Numbered from the stretch's first letter, positions 35,245 to 47,557 are shown. The stretch is 64,000 nt of DNA from Phenylobacterium koreense (GCF_040545335.1 NZ_JBEPLU010000001.1:1922001-1986000); one strand, 5' to 3'. A program made the numbers and translations. The notes: a model not told the origin generated them from the sequence alone.

Positions 35245-37068
35245 TTGATCCCCTTCGCCATCGCCGCGTCGCTGTCGCTGACCGCGCCCGAGCTGCCGCC
35301 GCTTCCTCCCATCAAGCGCGATCCGCAGGTGACCTATGTCGACCGCGCCGGCGCCGTCCTGGGCGTGCGAGGCGGGCGCTATGGGCCGCCGGTGGACATC
35401 GCCAAGCTGCCGGCCCACGTCCCGGCCGCCTTCGTGGCGATCGAAGACCGCCGGTTCTACGAGCACACCGGCTTCGATCCGGTCGGCATGGCGAGAGCCC
35501 TGGTGGCCAACGCCGAGCAGGGCCGCGCCGCGCAAGGCGCCTCGACCATCACCCAGCAACTGGCGCGCAACCTCTATCTCAGCCCCGACCAGACCATGGA
35601 GCGCAAGGCCCGGGAGCTGATGTATGCTGTCCAGCTCGAGCGGACCTATTCCAAGAAGCAGATCCTCGGGCTCTATCTCAGCCGGGTCTATTTCGGCTCG
35701 GGCGCCTATGGGCTGGAAGCGGCCTCGCGGCGCTATTTCAACAAGCCGGCGGCCAGGCTGACACTGCGCGAGGCCGCGACCCTGGCCGGGGTCCTGAAGT
35801 CGCCCACCGCCTACAATCCGATCGAGCAGCCCAAGCGCGCCGCCCAGCGCGCCGACCTAGTGCTGGCGGTCATGGTCGAGACCGGGGCGATCTCTCCGGC
35901 CGCGCGCACCAAAGCCATGTCCCAGCCTCTGAAGCTCGCGCCTTCGGCCGCGGGCGGCGCCTCGCAGTACTTCATCGACTGGCTGGACGGCGAGCGGCGT
36001 CGGCTGGTGGGCCAGCCTAAGCAGGACGTGGTGGTCGAGACCACCCTGGACGCCGGGCTCGAGACCGCGGCGGCCAGCGCCCTGCGCTCGACGGTCGCCA
36101 GGTATCAGGCCCAGGCGGTGTCGCAGGGCGCGCTGGTGGCGGTCGACGGCCTTGGCCGAGTGCGGGCCATGGTCGGCGGCCTCGACTATGCGGCCGCGCC
36201 CTACAACCGGGCGGTCAGCGCCAAGCGGCAGGCGGGCTCTTCGTGGAAGCCTTTCGTCTATCTGACGGCGCTGGAACAAGGCAGCACGCCGGACACAACG
36301 GTCGTCGACGAGCCGGTCGTGTTCGGAACCTGGTCGCCGGAAAACTATGGCGACGCCTATGCCGGAACGCTGACGCTGGAGCAGGCGGTGGCGCAGTCGG
36401 TCAACACCGTCGCCGTTCGTCTGGCCGACGAGGTCGGGCGCCCGAATGTGGCGGCGACTGCCAAGCGGCTGGGGATTGTCTCGGCGGTCAACACCGACCC
36501 GGCCATGGCGCTGGGAACCAGCCTGGTCTCGCCGCTGGAGATGGCCCAGGCCTATGGCGCCTTCGCCAATGGCGGCAAGCGGGTCTCCGCCTACGGCATC
36601 GAGCGCATCCGCACCAATGGCGGGACGGTGCTCTACCAGCGCAAGGCGACGAGTCAGGCGCAGGTGATCGCGAACCCGGCGCTCTCCGACCTGAACCGGA
36701 TGCTGCGCAACGCGGTCGTCGCGGGAACCGGCGCGCGGGCGCGGGTTCCTGGCTACGACTTGGCTGGAAAGACCGGGACCACCTCCGACTACAAGGACGC
36801 CTGGTTCGCCGGCTATACGGGCGGCCTAGCCGCGGTGGTCTGGATGGGCAACGACAACGGCGCGCCGATGAAGCGGGTGACCGGCGGCGCGGCCCCGGCC
36901 GAAGCTTGGCGCAGCTTCATGACCGTGGCTCTGAAACGCGGTCCGGCGCAGGCGATTCCCGCAGGGCCGCCGGCGCCCCTGCCGCCGCCGGCGCCGATCC
37001 TAGATCCGACGCTGCAGACCGTGGCTGCGCCGGCTGCGCCCACGCCGCTCGCGCCGGTCGCGAACTAG
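35245..37068 (+). CDS. PBP1A-type peptidoglycan glycosyltransferase/transpeptidase with short N-terminus
   Basis: A 607-residue class A penicillin-binding protein. The glycosyltransferase domain has AIEDRRFYEHTGFDP and GASTITQQLARNLYL. The transpeptidase has SxxK in KRQAGSSWKPF, SVN in QSVNTVAVRL and KTG in DLAGKTGTTSDY. It polymerises and cross-links peptidoglycan in the periplasm. It starts with a TTG at 35245, and a stop lies in frame 24 bases upstream. The N-terminus is only IPFAIAASLSLTAP before the domain, with no clear membrane helix, which is odd for a PBP1A. The tail is Pro-Ala-rich. Its stop overlaps that of the convergent paralogue. Confidence 0.88.
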   Translation: MIPFAIAASLSLTAPELPPLPPIKRDPQVTYVDRAGAVLGVRGGRYGPPVDIAKLPAHVPAAFVAIEDRRFYEHTGFDPVGMARALVANAEQGRAAQGASTITQQLARNLYLSPDQTMERKARELMYAVQLERTYSKKQILGLYLSRVYFGSGAYGLEAASRRYFNKPAARLTLREAATLAGVLKSPTAYNPIEQPKRAAQRADLVLAVMVETGAISPAARTKAMSQPLKLAPSAAGGASQYFIDWLDGERRRLVGQPKQDVVVETTLDAGLETAAASALRSTVARYQAQAVSQGALVAVDGLGRVRAMVGGLDYAAAPYNRAVSAKRQAGSSWKPFVYLTALEQGSTPDTTVVDEPVVFGTWSPENYGDAYAGTLTLEQAVAQSVNTVAVRLADEVGRPNVAATAKRLGIVSAVNTDPAMALGTSLVSPLEMAQAYGAFANGGKRVSAYGIERIRTNGGTVLYQRKATSQAQVIANPALSDLNRMLRNAVVAGTGARARVPGYDLAGKTGTTSDYKDAWFAGYTGGLAAVVWMGNDNGAPMKRVTGGAAPAEAWRSFMTVALKRGPAQAIPAGPPAPLPPPAPILDPTLQTVAAPAAPTPLAPVAN

Positions 37069-39044
37069 TAGGGCACGTCCGAAGCCGGCGGCGCCTGCTG
37101 GGGCTGCGGTTGGGGCGAGGGCTGCGACTCTCCGCCGCCGAGACCGATGGCGTCGCCGATGCCGTCGACCAGGTCGCCGATCGGGTCAGCGGGCGCCGGC
37201 GGTTCGTAGGTTCCGCCGGGGATCGCCTGGACCTTCAGTCGAGGCAGGGCCTGGCCCATGAAGTCGCGCCAGATTCCGGCCGGGACGCCGCCGCCGGAGA
37301 CCCGCTTCATCGGTTTGTTGTTGTCCTTGCCGACCCAGACGGTGGTCACGAAGCCGCCAGTGTAGCCGACGAACCAGGCGTCGCGATAATCGCTGGTGGT
37401 GCCGCTCTTGCCTGCGAGGTCGTAGCCTTGCACCCGGGCGCGCGTGCCGGTGCCGGAGGCGACGACCTGGCGCATCATCTGGTTCATGTACTGCAGGGCG
37501 GGCGTCCCGATGACCTGGGCGCGCTCGTTCTTCTCGACGCTGTGGTCGTAGAGAATCTTGCCGCTGGCCGTGCGTATCCGCTGAATGCCGTAGCCCTTGG
37601 CCAGGAAGCCGCCGTTGGAGAAGGGCGCATAGGCCTGGGCCATTTCCAGCGGGCTGACCTCCACCGCGCCCAGCGCCATCGAGGGATCTAGCTGGATGTG
37701 GGAGTTGATCCCCAGCCGCCGGGCCGCCGAGGCGACATTGCCGGTCCCGACTTCGTTAGCCAGGCGCGCGGCGACCGTGTTGATCGACTGGGCGAGGGCG
37801 GTCTGCAGGGTCATCGGCCCGCGGAAGTCGTTGGTGTAGTTGCGCGGCGACCAGTTGCCGATGGTGATCGGCTCGTCGACCACCATGTCGGAGGGCGTGC
37901 GCCCGGCTTCCATGGCGGCCAGATAGACGAACGGCTTAAACGCAGAGCCCGCCTGACGGCGGGCCATGGTCGCGCGGTCGAACTGGCTCTTCTCGTAGGA
38001 GACGCCGCCGACATATGCCCGGATCCGTCCTTCGCCGTCGATGGCGACCAGGGCCGCCTGCTCGACCCCCTGTCCCTTGGCCGCCTCCGCCCCGCGGCGG
38101 ATCGCCTGCTCGGCCGCGACCTGGATCGGCAGGTCGAGGGTGGTCTCGACCACGAGATCCTCGGTGGGTTCGCCCACCAGACTGCGGACCTGGTCGTCGA
38201 TCCAGTCCGTGAAGTACTGGGCCCGCTGATTGGCCAGGGTCGGATTGACCCGGACCGGGGTCTTGAAGGCCTCGTCGCGCTCAGCCGGCGTGATGGCGCC
38301 GGTGCGGACCATCTCGTCCAGCACGATGGTGGCTCTACGCTCGGCGCGGTCGGTGGCCGAGACCGGCGAATAGCGGTTCGGGCCCTTCATCATCCCGGCC
38401 AGCAAGGCGCTCTCGCCCAGGGTGAGCTGGGACGCCGGCTTGGCGAAATAGCGCTGGGAGGCCGCCTCGATGCCATAGGCGCCGCCGCCGAAATAGACCC
38501 GGTTCAGATAGAGGGCGAGGATCTCCTTCTTGGAGAACTTGGCCTCCAGCCACATGGCCAGGATCAGCTCCTGGATCTTGCGGCGGTAGTTCTGGGCCGG
38601 GGTCAGGAAGAGGTTGCGGGCGAGCTGCTGGGTGATGGTCGAGCCGCCGCGCAGCGGGCCGCCCTCGTCGCGATGGCTCCAGTTGTAGATCTGCGAGCGG
38701 ACGATGCCCCACGGGTTGAAGCCGGGATGCCAGTAGAACCAGCGGTCCTCGATGGCGATAAAGGCCTTCGGCACATAGGGCGGCAGCTTGTCGATATCGA
38801 CGGGCGGCGCGTACTGGCTGCCGCGCACGGCGACCATCGCTCCCGACTGGTCGAGATAGGAGATCGAGGGCTGGCGTTCGACGTCGTTGAGCTTGGAGGT
38901 GTCCGGCAGGTCCGTGGCGAACACCGCAAGGAACGCGATGAGGAAGATCACGGCCCAGACGCCCAGCACCGCAGTCCAATAAAGCAGCGCCTGCAGCGGG
39001 GTGCGCCGGGCCGGCCGCTTGGGGCCCGGTCCTTTCTTGGCCAT
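37065..39044 (-). CDS. Penicillin-binding protein 1A (class A PBP)
   Basis: A 659-residue class A PBP. A cytoplasmic Lys/Arg-rich start and membrane helix WTAVLGVWAVIFLIAFLAVF are followed by the glycosyltransferase motifs AIEDRWFYWHPGFNP and GGSTITQQLARNLFL. The transpeptidase has SxxK in RRQAGSAFKPF, SIN in QSINTVAARL and KSG in DLAGKSGTTSDY. It has the usual layout, unlike its tail-to-tail neighbour, which is clearly a paralogue. The Gln-Pro-rich C-terminal tail is low-complexity. The ATG at 39044 is supported by the N-terminal basic segment. Confidence 0.95.
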   Translation of the reverse strand: MAKKGPGPKRPARRTPLQALLYWTAVLGVWAVIFLIAFLAVFATDLPDTSKLNDVERQPSISYLDQSGAMVAVRGSQYAPPVDIDKLPPYVPKAFIAIEDRWFYWHPGFNPWGIVRSQIYNWSHRDEGGPLRGGSTITQQLARNLFLTPAQNYRRKIQELILAMWLEAKFSKKEILALYLNRVYFGGGAYGIEAASQRYFAKPASQLTLGESALLAGMMKGPNRYSPVSATDRAERRATIVLDEMVRTGAITPAERDEAFKTPVRVNPTLANQRAQYFTDWIDDQVRSLVGEPTEDLVVETTLDLPIQVAAEQAIRRGAEAAKGQGVEQAALVAIDGEGRIRAYVGGVSYEKSQFDRATMARRQAGSAFKPFVYLAAMEAGRTPSDMVVDEPITIGNWSPRNYTNDFRGPMTLQTALAQSINTVAARLANEVGTGNVASAARRLGINSHIQLDPSMALGAVEVSPLEMAQAYAPFSNGGFLAKGYGIQRIRTASGKILYDHSVEKNERAQVIGTPALQYMNQMMRQVVASGTGTRARVQGYDLAGKSGTTSDYRDAWFVGYTGGFVTTVWVGKDNNKPMKRVSGGGVPAGIWRDFMGQALPRLKVQAIPGGTYEPPAPADPIGDLVDGIGDAIGLGGGESQPSPQPQPQQAPPASDVPY

Positions 39045-39231
39045 GTGTCGTCCTAAAAGATACCACCCACCCGGGCGGAGACATAACGCAGACGCACAAA
39101 ATGCGCGACATGATTGACGAGACGTGAACGACGAGTCGCAGGCCTTGGTCCGCCTCGCCGGGCGCGGTGGTTGACCCGGTCCCTGGGGCCGCCTCGATAA
39201 GTCGGGCGGTCAAGCGACAGCGAGGTGATTC

Positions 39232-40242
39232 GTGAGTTCTTCCGCCGAATTTCTCTATCCATCCGAAGCCGCCCGAAGGCTCGGTGTTTCGCCCAAGGCC
39301 CTGCGCCTCTACGAGCAGCGTGGCCTGGTGCGTCCGGTGCGCACCGAGGCCGGCTGGCGCGCCTACGGCCCGGTGCAAATGGCGCAGGCGCGGGAGGTCG
39401 CAGCCTTGCGCGCGCTTGGCTTGAGCCTTTCCCAGGTGAGCCGAGCGTTGAACGGCGAGGCGCAGGATCTCGAGCCGGCCCTGGCGGCGCATCAGGCGGC
39501 CCTGGAGGGCCAGACCCGCAGGCTGGGCGAGCTGATCGAAAAGGTGCGGGCGGCGCGCGGGCGCCTGACCCGAGGCGAGCGCCCCTCCGCATCCGAGCTG
39601 ACGGCCTTGCTGGGCGAAGGCTCGGGCGTGGCGTTCGGCCTGCCCTGGCCCTGGCCCTGGGGCGGGGAGCGGTTCGAACTGCGCGACATCTGCGCCCTGA
39701 ACTACATCATCGGCCCGCTCGGCAGCGGCAAGACCCGGTTGGCCAGGCAGATCGCCGAGGCCCTCCCGGACGCGGCCTTTCTCGACCTCGATCGCAAGGC
39801 GCCGCTCGTCGCCGACGAAGGGCTGGCGGCGCGGGTCGAGGAAGCCCTGCGTTGGCTGGTGGAGGACGGTGCGACGGCCTCGGACGCCCTTTCAGTTCTG
39901 GTTGCGCATCTGGAAGCCCGGAGTCCCGCCGTCCTGGTGGTGGACATGGTCGAGCAGGACCTGGACGAGCCGACGCAGGAAGCCTTGATCGCCCGGCTCC
40001 GCCGGAGAGGGCCGGGCGCGCGGCCGCTGTTCCTGATGACAAGGTCCTCGGCGATCCTGGACCTGGCCGCCATCGGGCCGGACGAGGTCATTATTCTTTG
40101 CCCGGCGAATCACAGTCCGCCGAGCCGCGTTACGCCACACCCCGGCGCGCCGGGCTATGAGGCGGTGGCTACCTGCCTGGCGAGTCCGGCTGTCCGGGCC
40201 AGGACCGAGGGCCTGATCGCCGTCGTGGCCGCTTCCGGGTAG
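39232..40242 (+). CDS. MerR-family regulator fused to a P-loop NTPase-like domain
   Basis: A 336-residue protein with two parts. Residues about 8-75 form a MerR winged helix (SEAARRLGVSPKALRLYEQRGLVRPVR, then AGWRAYGPVQ), followed by a dimerising coil to about residue 125. Residues about 155-320 hold Walker A IGPLGSGKTRLARQ and a possible Walker B, AVLVVDMVEQDLDE, then LFLMTRSSAIL. MerR proteins usually end in a small effector pocket, so an ATPase-like C-terminus is unusual. The start is GTG at 39232. It is divergent from the PBP1A gene across 187 bases. Effector and targets are unknown. Confidence 0.8.
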   Translation: MSSSAEFLYPSEAARRLGVSPKALRLYEQRGLVRPVRTEAGWRAYGPVQMAQAREVAALRALGLSLSQVSRALNGEAQDLEPALAAHQAALEGQTRRLGELIEKVRAARGRLTRGERPSASELTALLGEGSGVAFGLPWPWPWGGERFELRDICALNYIIGPLGSGKTRLARQIAEALPDAAFLDLDRKAPLVADEGLAARVEEALRWLVEDGATASDALSVLVAHLEARSPAVLVVDMVEQDLDEPTQEALIARLRRRGPGARPLFLMTRSSAILDLAAIGPDEVIILCPANHSPPSRVTPHPGAPGYEAVATCLASPAVRARTEGLIAVVAASG

Positions 40243-40390
40243 GGGAGCCCGGCGGTAGCCGCGATACATAGGAAACTGGGAGCAGCCCCGCACCTCTGCA
40301 TTTTCGTATAACGGCGTTGCGAAAAAAGCGATTGCCGCCGATCTTAACACTGTTATCTTAGCGATGCTTAGTTCAGCTCGCGCCGCCGGT

Positions 40391-40448
40391 GGGGATACCG
40401 GTTGCGAATCCCCGGATTGGACCGGGCCGGGCCCCTCGCCAGGGCCCG
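40391..40448 (+). promoter_or_regulatory. Two predicted hairpins in the leader of the small exported protein gene
   Basis: GGGGAT/ATCCCC at 40391-40413 with an 11-base loop, and CGGGCC/GGCCCG at 40423-40448 with further GGG/CCC pairing inside. They lie in the 237-base gap before the start codon at 40480, so they may form part of a structured 5' leader. I do not recognise a riboswitch class. The rest of this gap is unremarkable. Confidence 0.35.
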
Positions 40449-40479
40449 CCATTCTCCCCGAAACGCTGGAGGGCTTTCG

Positions 40480-40821
40480 ATGAAGCTCCGTACCTTTGCG
40501 GCCGCGTGCGCCGCTATGATGTCCGTCTCCTTCGCCGCCGGCGCGGCCCTGGCTGACGATCCGATCACCGCCAAGCTTCAAAACCCGGTCGCGGAAAAGA
40601 CCAAGTTCATCGCCGGCGGCGCCGTCTTCGTGTGCGAAGGCGACACCTGCCTGGCGGCCGCCCCGTCGTCTCGCACCTTCGCGGCCTCGACCTGCAAGGA
40701 AGTGGCGAAGAACGCTGGCGCCGTGGCCTCGTTCGGCGGCGCCCGCCGTCAGCTCGAAGGCGCCAAGCTGGAGCAATGCAACACCGCGGCCCTGGCGGCT
40801 CAGCAGGTCGCCAACCGCTAA
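40480..40821 (+). CDS. Small exported protein, Caulobacterales hypothetical family
   Basis: A 113-residue protein with a signal peptide (MKLRTFAAACAAMMSVSFAAGAALA, by its ends at residues 1-25, cleaved after ALA). The mature part has four cysteines, in FVCEGDTCLAA, STCKEV and EQCNTAA, which could form disulfides in the periplasm. The wording recalls small secreted Caulobacter proteins annotated as the CC_3452 family; that link is from memory and unsure. The ATG follows GGAGGG. Function unknown. Confidence 0.75.
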   Translation: MKLRTFAAACAAMMSVSFAAGAALADDPITAKLQNPVAEKTKFIAGGAVFVCEGDTCLAAAPSSRTFAASTCKEVAKNAGAVASFGGARRQLEGAKLEQCNTAALAAQQVANR

Positions 40822-40972
40822 GGCTGAAGGATCAGGTTCGCGCATTTTCTAGGCGCGCCTCCCAGCCGCTAGTCAGTCGAGCCTGCCACTTGCGGGCGCC
40901 GGGACGAACTCCCCGGCGCCCTTCTTCTTGCCCGCTTGGCGCGGCCGTCCGCCGCCTTTATGAGACGCGGCC

Positions 40973-41263
40973 ATGTTTGATCAGATTTCCGATACGACCA
41001 TTTCCCTGCCTGAAGGGCCGGGGGCCGCAGCGCGGTTGCTCGAGCCCGCCCTGTCCCAGGCCGCCGGCCCCGGCGTCGAGCCGGTGTCGCTCACGATCGA
41101 TTTTGCGGCGCCCGCAATCGCCGGAACGCAGGTCTCCGTCGAGGCGGAGCTTGAGCGGGCAACCCGCACCCTGGCCTTTGTTTTTGGCCGCGTGCTGGAC
41201 AGCGCAGGGACCGTCCTGGCGACCGGTTCGGCTGTGTTCCGTAGGGTAAGCCAAGCAGCTTAA
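40973..41263 (+). CDS. Short hotdog-fold, thioesterase-like protein
   Basis: A 96-residue protein whose second half resembles the C-terminal beta-sheet of PaaI-type thioesterases (VSLTIDFAAPAIAGTQVSVEAELERATRTLAFVFGRV in part: pieces TIDFAAPAIAG and RVLDSAGTVLATGSAVFRRV). It is about 40 residues short of a complete hotdog domain and lacks the usual catalytic helix, so it may be inactive or a shortened relic. The ATG at 40973 is the first in the frame. It sits alone 130 bases after the exported protein gene and before the ATP synthase operon. Confidence 0.6.
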   Translation: MFDQISDTTISLPEGPGAAARLLEPALSQAAGPGVEPVSLTIDFAAPAIAGTQVSVEAELERATRTLAFVFGRVLDSAGTVLATGSAVFRRVSQAA

Positions 41264-41288
41264 TCACAAGGTGTCGCGGCCGGTTTGG

Positions 41289-41317
41289 TTGCGACGCTGA
41301 AAAACGCGTGCTATCAG
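41289..41317 (+). promoter_or_regulatory. Candidate promoter for the atpHAGDC operon
   Basis: TTGCGA at 41289-41294 and TATCAG at 41112+200 (41312-41317) with a 17-base spacer; the overlapping GCTATC also resembles the Caulobacter-type -10. It lies in the 188-base gap before atpH. Only a consensus resemblance, so low confidence. Confidence 0.3.
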
Positions 41318-41451
41318 GCGCGCGGCTTCGGGCCAGGGGCTTTTCCAGTCTCGATGGCCATTGTGCTTTTCCAAGCGCTTTCAAGCCTTTAGGGTCGCAG
41401 TGGAGAGTTTCTTCGCCGCGGCCTTTTGCGCGCACCGGGCGGACATAAATA

Positions 41452-43546
<2,095 letters not shown>

Positions 43547-43571
43547 GGCCTTGGCGGCGGAGCTTTAGGAG

Positions 43572-44441
43572 ATGGCCAGCCTCAAGGAGATGCGCAATCG
43601 GATCGGAAGCGTGAAAGCCACGCAGAAGATCACGAAAGCGATGCAGATGGTGGCGGCGGCGAAGCTGCGCCGTTCGCAGGACGCCGCCCAGAACGCCCGG
43701 CCCTATGCCCAGCGCATGGCCTCGGTAATCGCCAACCTTGCGGCGGGCGTCTCCGGCGACGACGCGCCCAAGCTGCTGGTAGGGACCGGCCGCAGCGACC
43801 GCCACCTGGTGGTCGTGGCGAGTTCGGACCGCGGCATGGCGGGCGGCTTCAACACCGCGATCATCCGCGCCGCGCGCGAGAAGATCAACGAGCTGACCGG
43901 CCAGGGCAAGGACGTCAAGCTGCTGGTCGTCGGCAAGAAGGCTCGCGACCAGCTCAAGCGTCAGTACGGTGATCGCATCGTCGAGTTCTTCGAAGCCGGC
44001 GTGCCGTCGATGGCGACCGCCCAGCCGGTGGCCGACAAGATCACCGAGCTGTTCGAGGCCGGCGAGGTCGACGTGGCGACCCTGGTCTTCAGCCGGTTCC
44101 AGTCGGTGGTCTCCCAGGTCCCGACCGTGACCCAGCTCATCCCTGCCCAGGTTCAGGCCGGTGGACAGACCGTCGATCTGAAGGGCGCGGCCTACGAGTA
44201 CGAGCCGGACGAGGAGGCGATCCTCGAAACCCTGCTCCCGCGGAACCTGACCGTTCAGGTGCTGTCGGCGATGCTTGAGAACCAGGCCGGGTTCTATGCC
44301 GCTCAGATGACGGCGATGGACAACGCGACCCGCAACGCCGGCGACATGATCGCCAGCCTGACCCTGCAATACAACCGTTCACGCCAGGCGCAGATTACCA
44401 AGGAGCTGATCGAGATCATCTCCGGCGCCGAAGCGCTCTAA
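43572..44441 (+). CDS. atpG: ATP synthase F1 subunit gamma
   Basis: A 289-residue central stalk subunit. The N-terminal helix [20 protein letters not shown] and the C-terminal [32 protein letters not shown] (in part, [15 protein letters not shown]) form the rotating coiled coil. The ATG at 43572 follows TTAGGAG. Normal in all respects. Confidence 0.98.
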   Translation: MASLKEMRNRIGSVKATQKITKAMQMVAAAKLRRSQDAAQNARPYAQRMASVIANLAAGVSGDDAPKLLVGTGRSDRHLVVVASSDRGMAGGFNTAIIRAAREKINELTGQGKDVKLLVVGKKARDQLKRQYGDRIVEFFEAGVPSMATAQPVADKITELFEAGEVDVATLVFSRFQSVVSQVPTVTQLIPAQVQAGGQTVDLKGAAYEYEPDEEAILETLLPRNLTVQVLSAMLENQAGFYAAQMTAMDNATRNAGDMIASLTLQYNRSRQAQITKELIEIISGAEAL

Positions 44442-46022
<1,581 letters not shown>

Positions 46023-46027
46023 TCAAC

Positions 46028-46294
46028 ATGGCCGGAAAGCTTCACTTCTCGCTGGTCTCGCCGGAGCGCGAACTGTTCTCCGGCCAGGTTGACCAGGTCG
46101 ACGCGCCGGGCGCCGAAGGCGACTTCGGCGTGCTGGCCGACCATGCGCCGTTCATGACGACGCTGAAGGAAGGCCGGGTGAAGGTCTACAACGGCGGCGC
46201 TGTCACCACCTACGTCATCCAAGGCGGATTCGCCGACGTGACGCCGGACGGCCTGACCATCCTGGCCGAGCAGGCCGAAGAGGTCGCCGCCTAG
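46028..46294 (+). CDS. atpC: ATP synthase F1 subunit epsilon
   Basis: An 88-residue epsilon subunit consisting of the N-terminal beta-barrel only (LHFSLVSPERELFSGQVDQV, then GDFGVLADHAPFMTTL). It lacks the long C-terminal helical hairpin of E. coli AtpC, which is usual in alphaproteobacteria. It starts 5 bases after atpD, and a strong terminator follows it. Confidence 0.95.
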   Translation: MAGKLHFSLVSPERELFSGQVDQVDAPGAEGDFGVLADHAPFMTTLKEGRVKVYNGGAVTTYVIQGGFADVTPDGLTILAEQAEEVAA

Positions 46295-46314
46295 GCGGAG
46301 GCCGCAAGAGTACG

Positions 46315-46345
46315 AGGCCCCGGTGTTCCGCACCGGGGCCTTTTT
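46315..46345 (+). terminator. Rho-independent terminator of the ATP synthase operon
   Basis: Perfect 11-bp stem AGGCCCCGGTG / CACCGGGGCCT with loop TTCCG, followed by TTTTT. It lies 20 bases after the atpC stop. Confidence 0.93.
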
Positions 46346-46482
46346 CTTATTGAGATGCGTCATTGTAACGCTTCACGATTGAGCTAGATCGACACCTATC
46401 GGCCTACTTGTGACGGTATAGGGGTTGCGAGCGGCGCTCAGTTTCGCTTGTTATGCGGCACGTCTAGTTTGGGGACCTTGCA

Positions 46483-47112
46483 ATGCGCACCGCCTTCGTC
46501 AGTCTGATCGCCCTCGCCGGCCTCGCCACGGCCGCCAACGCCCAGCCTGCTCCGCCGACGGATGCCGCCGCCGCCCCGCCGCCCCCGACCGCCGAGGCCC
46601 CTGCGCCCGCCGCCGCGCCGGGCGAAGCTCCTCCGGTGCTGCCGACCACCGGTCCGGAAGCGCAGATCATCGACGTGATCAACCGGGTCTGCAAACCCCT
46701 CGTCCAGGGCGGCGACTTCGACAAGCTGGCCGCCGCAACCGGCTACAAGAAGAACAAGCGCGAAGGGACCTATGTCGGGGCCCTGGTCGAGAAGCCCTAC
46801 ACCCTGACCATCTGGCCGCAGGGCTCCAACAAGGACGTCTGCCGTCTGACGATCAACTACGCGGTGGGCGGCGAGAAGCCGATCATCGTTGGCCTGAACA
46901 TCTTCGCCTACCTGCACCAGCCGCGTCTGGAACCGCAGCGGAACGACTTCGTCCCGGCGACGGACTTCAAGCGCATCACCAACTCGTGGGAATATTTCAC
47001 CGACAAGGAATCCACCGGCCTGGTGTTCCTCCAACTGAAGAAGCCGGACGGCTCGCCGGTCGGCAAGAACTACGACACAGGCGAAATCCTCTACTCGGAA
47101 CGCACGTTCTAA
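46483..47112 (+). CDS. Exported hypothetical protein
   Basis: A 209-residue protein with a signal peptide ending at about residue 20 (LATAANAQ) and then a Pro/Ala-rich linker up to residue 55. A folded domain follows, with two cysteines (INRVCKPLV and KDVCRLTINY) and a hydrophobic pattern resembling no family that I can name. The ATG at 46483 begins the signal peptide. It stands alone between the atp terminator and the guanidine riboswitch. Function unknown; it is probably periplasmic. Confidence 0.7.
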   Translation: MRTAFVSLIALAGLATAANAQPAPPTDAAAAPPPPTAEAPAPAAAPGEAPPVLPTTGPEAQIIDVINRVCKPLVQGGDFDKLAAATGYKKNKREGTYVGALVEKPYTLTIWPQGSNKDVCRLTINYAVGGEKPIIVGLNIFAYLHQPRLEPQRNDFVPATDFKRITNSWEYFTDKESTGLVFLQLKKPDGSPVGKNYDTGEILYSERTF

Positions 47113-47159
47113 GGCCGCGTGGCCTGGCGTCGTTTCGCGGACGCTTCCATTTAGCTTCG

Positions 47160-47222
47160 GGCGCGGGGGACGACCCCCGCGCCTTTGTATGTTTTCCGGG
47201 GACGACCCCATCAGCTAGGAGG
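47160..47222 (+). ncRNA. Guanidine-II (mini-ykkC) riboswitch
   Basis: Two hairpins, each closed by the loop ACGA. P1 is a 10-bp stem GGCGCGGGGG / CCCCCGCGCC at 47160-47183, and P2 is GGGG / CCCC at 47198-47209, with 14 bases between. The ribosome site TAGGAGG (47216-47222) follows P2 closely, and then the SMR exporter start at 47231. Paired GC-rich stems with ACGR loops just before a guanidinium exporter gene are the known form of guanidine-II riboswitches, which free the ribosome site when guanidine binds. P1 alone could be taken for a terminator of the preceding gene. Confidence 0.9.
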
Positions 47223-47230
47223 CGAAAGCC

Positions 47231-47557
47231 ATGGCTTGGGTCATCCTCTTCATCGCGGGCCTTTGTGAAGTCGGCTGGGCCGTGGGCCTGAAGTACACGG
47301 ACGGGTTCACGCGCCTGGCGCCTACCATATTCACCGGCGTCACCCTGGTGGCCTCGATGGCCCTGCTGGGCATTGCGGTGAAATCGCTGCCGCTCGGCAC
47401 CGCCTATGCCGTCTGGACCGGGATCGGCGCTGTGGGCACCGTCATCCTCGGCATCGTCCTCTTCAAGGAGCCGGCGACCGCCATGCGCCTGGTCTGCGTC
47501 GGGCTGATCGTCTCGGGCATCCTGGGGCTCAAGTTCTTCGGTTCATCCGGACACTGA
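47231..47557 (+). CDS. sugE: SMR-family guanidinium exporter (Gdx/SugE)
   Basis: A 108-residue, four-helix SMR protein. The essential glutamate is in [19 protein letters not shown], the Gdx/SugE subtype pattern, rather than the EmrE type. The second helix has [32 protein letters not shown] in part ([15 protein letters not shown]). It exchanges protons for guanidinium across the inner membrane. A guanidine-II riboswitch lies directly upstream, and this strongly supports guanidinium as the substrate. AGGAGG precedes the ATG at 47231. Confidence 0.94.
   Translation: MAWVILFIAGLCEVGWAVGLKYTDGFTRLAPTIFTGVTLVASMALLGIAVKSLPLGTAYAVWTGIGAVGTVILGIVLFKEPATAMRLVCVGLIVSGILGLKFFGSSGH

Noticed and set aside
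47160..47187. Rho-independent terminator for the exported hypothetical gene
   Set aside because: The stem has an ACGA loop and is paired with a second ACGA hairpin before sugE, so it is better read as P1 of a guanidine-II riboswitch, although it may also slow read-through.
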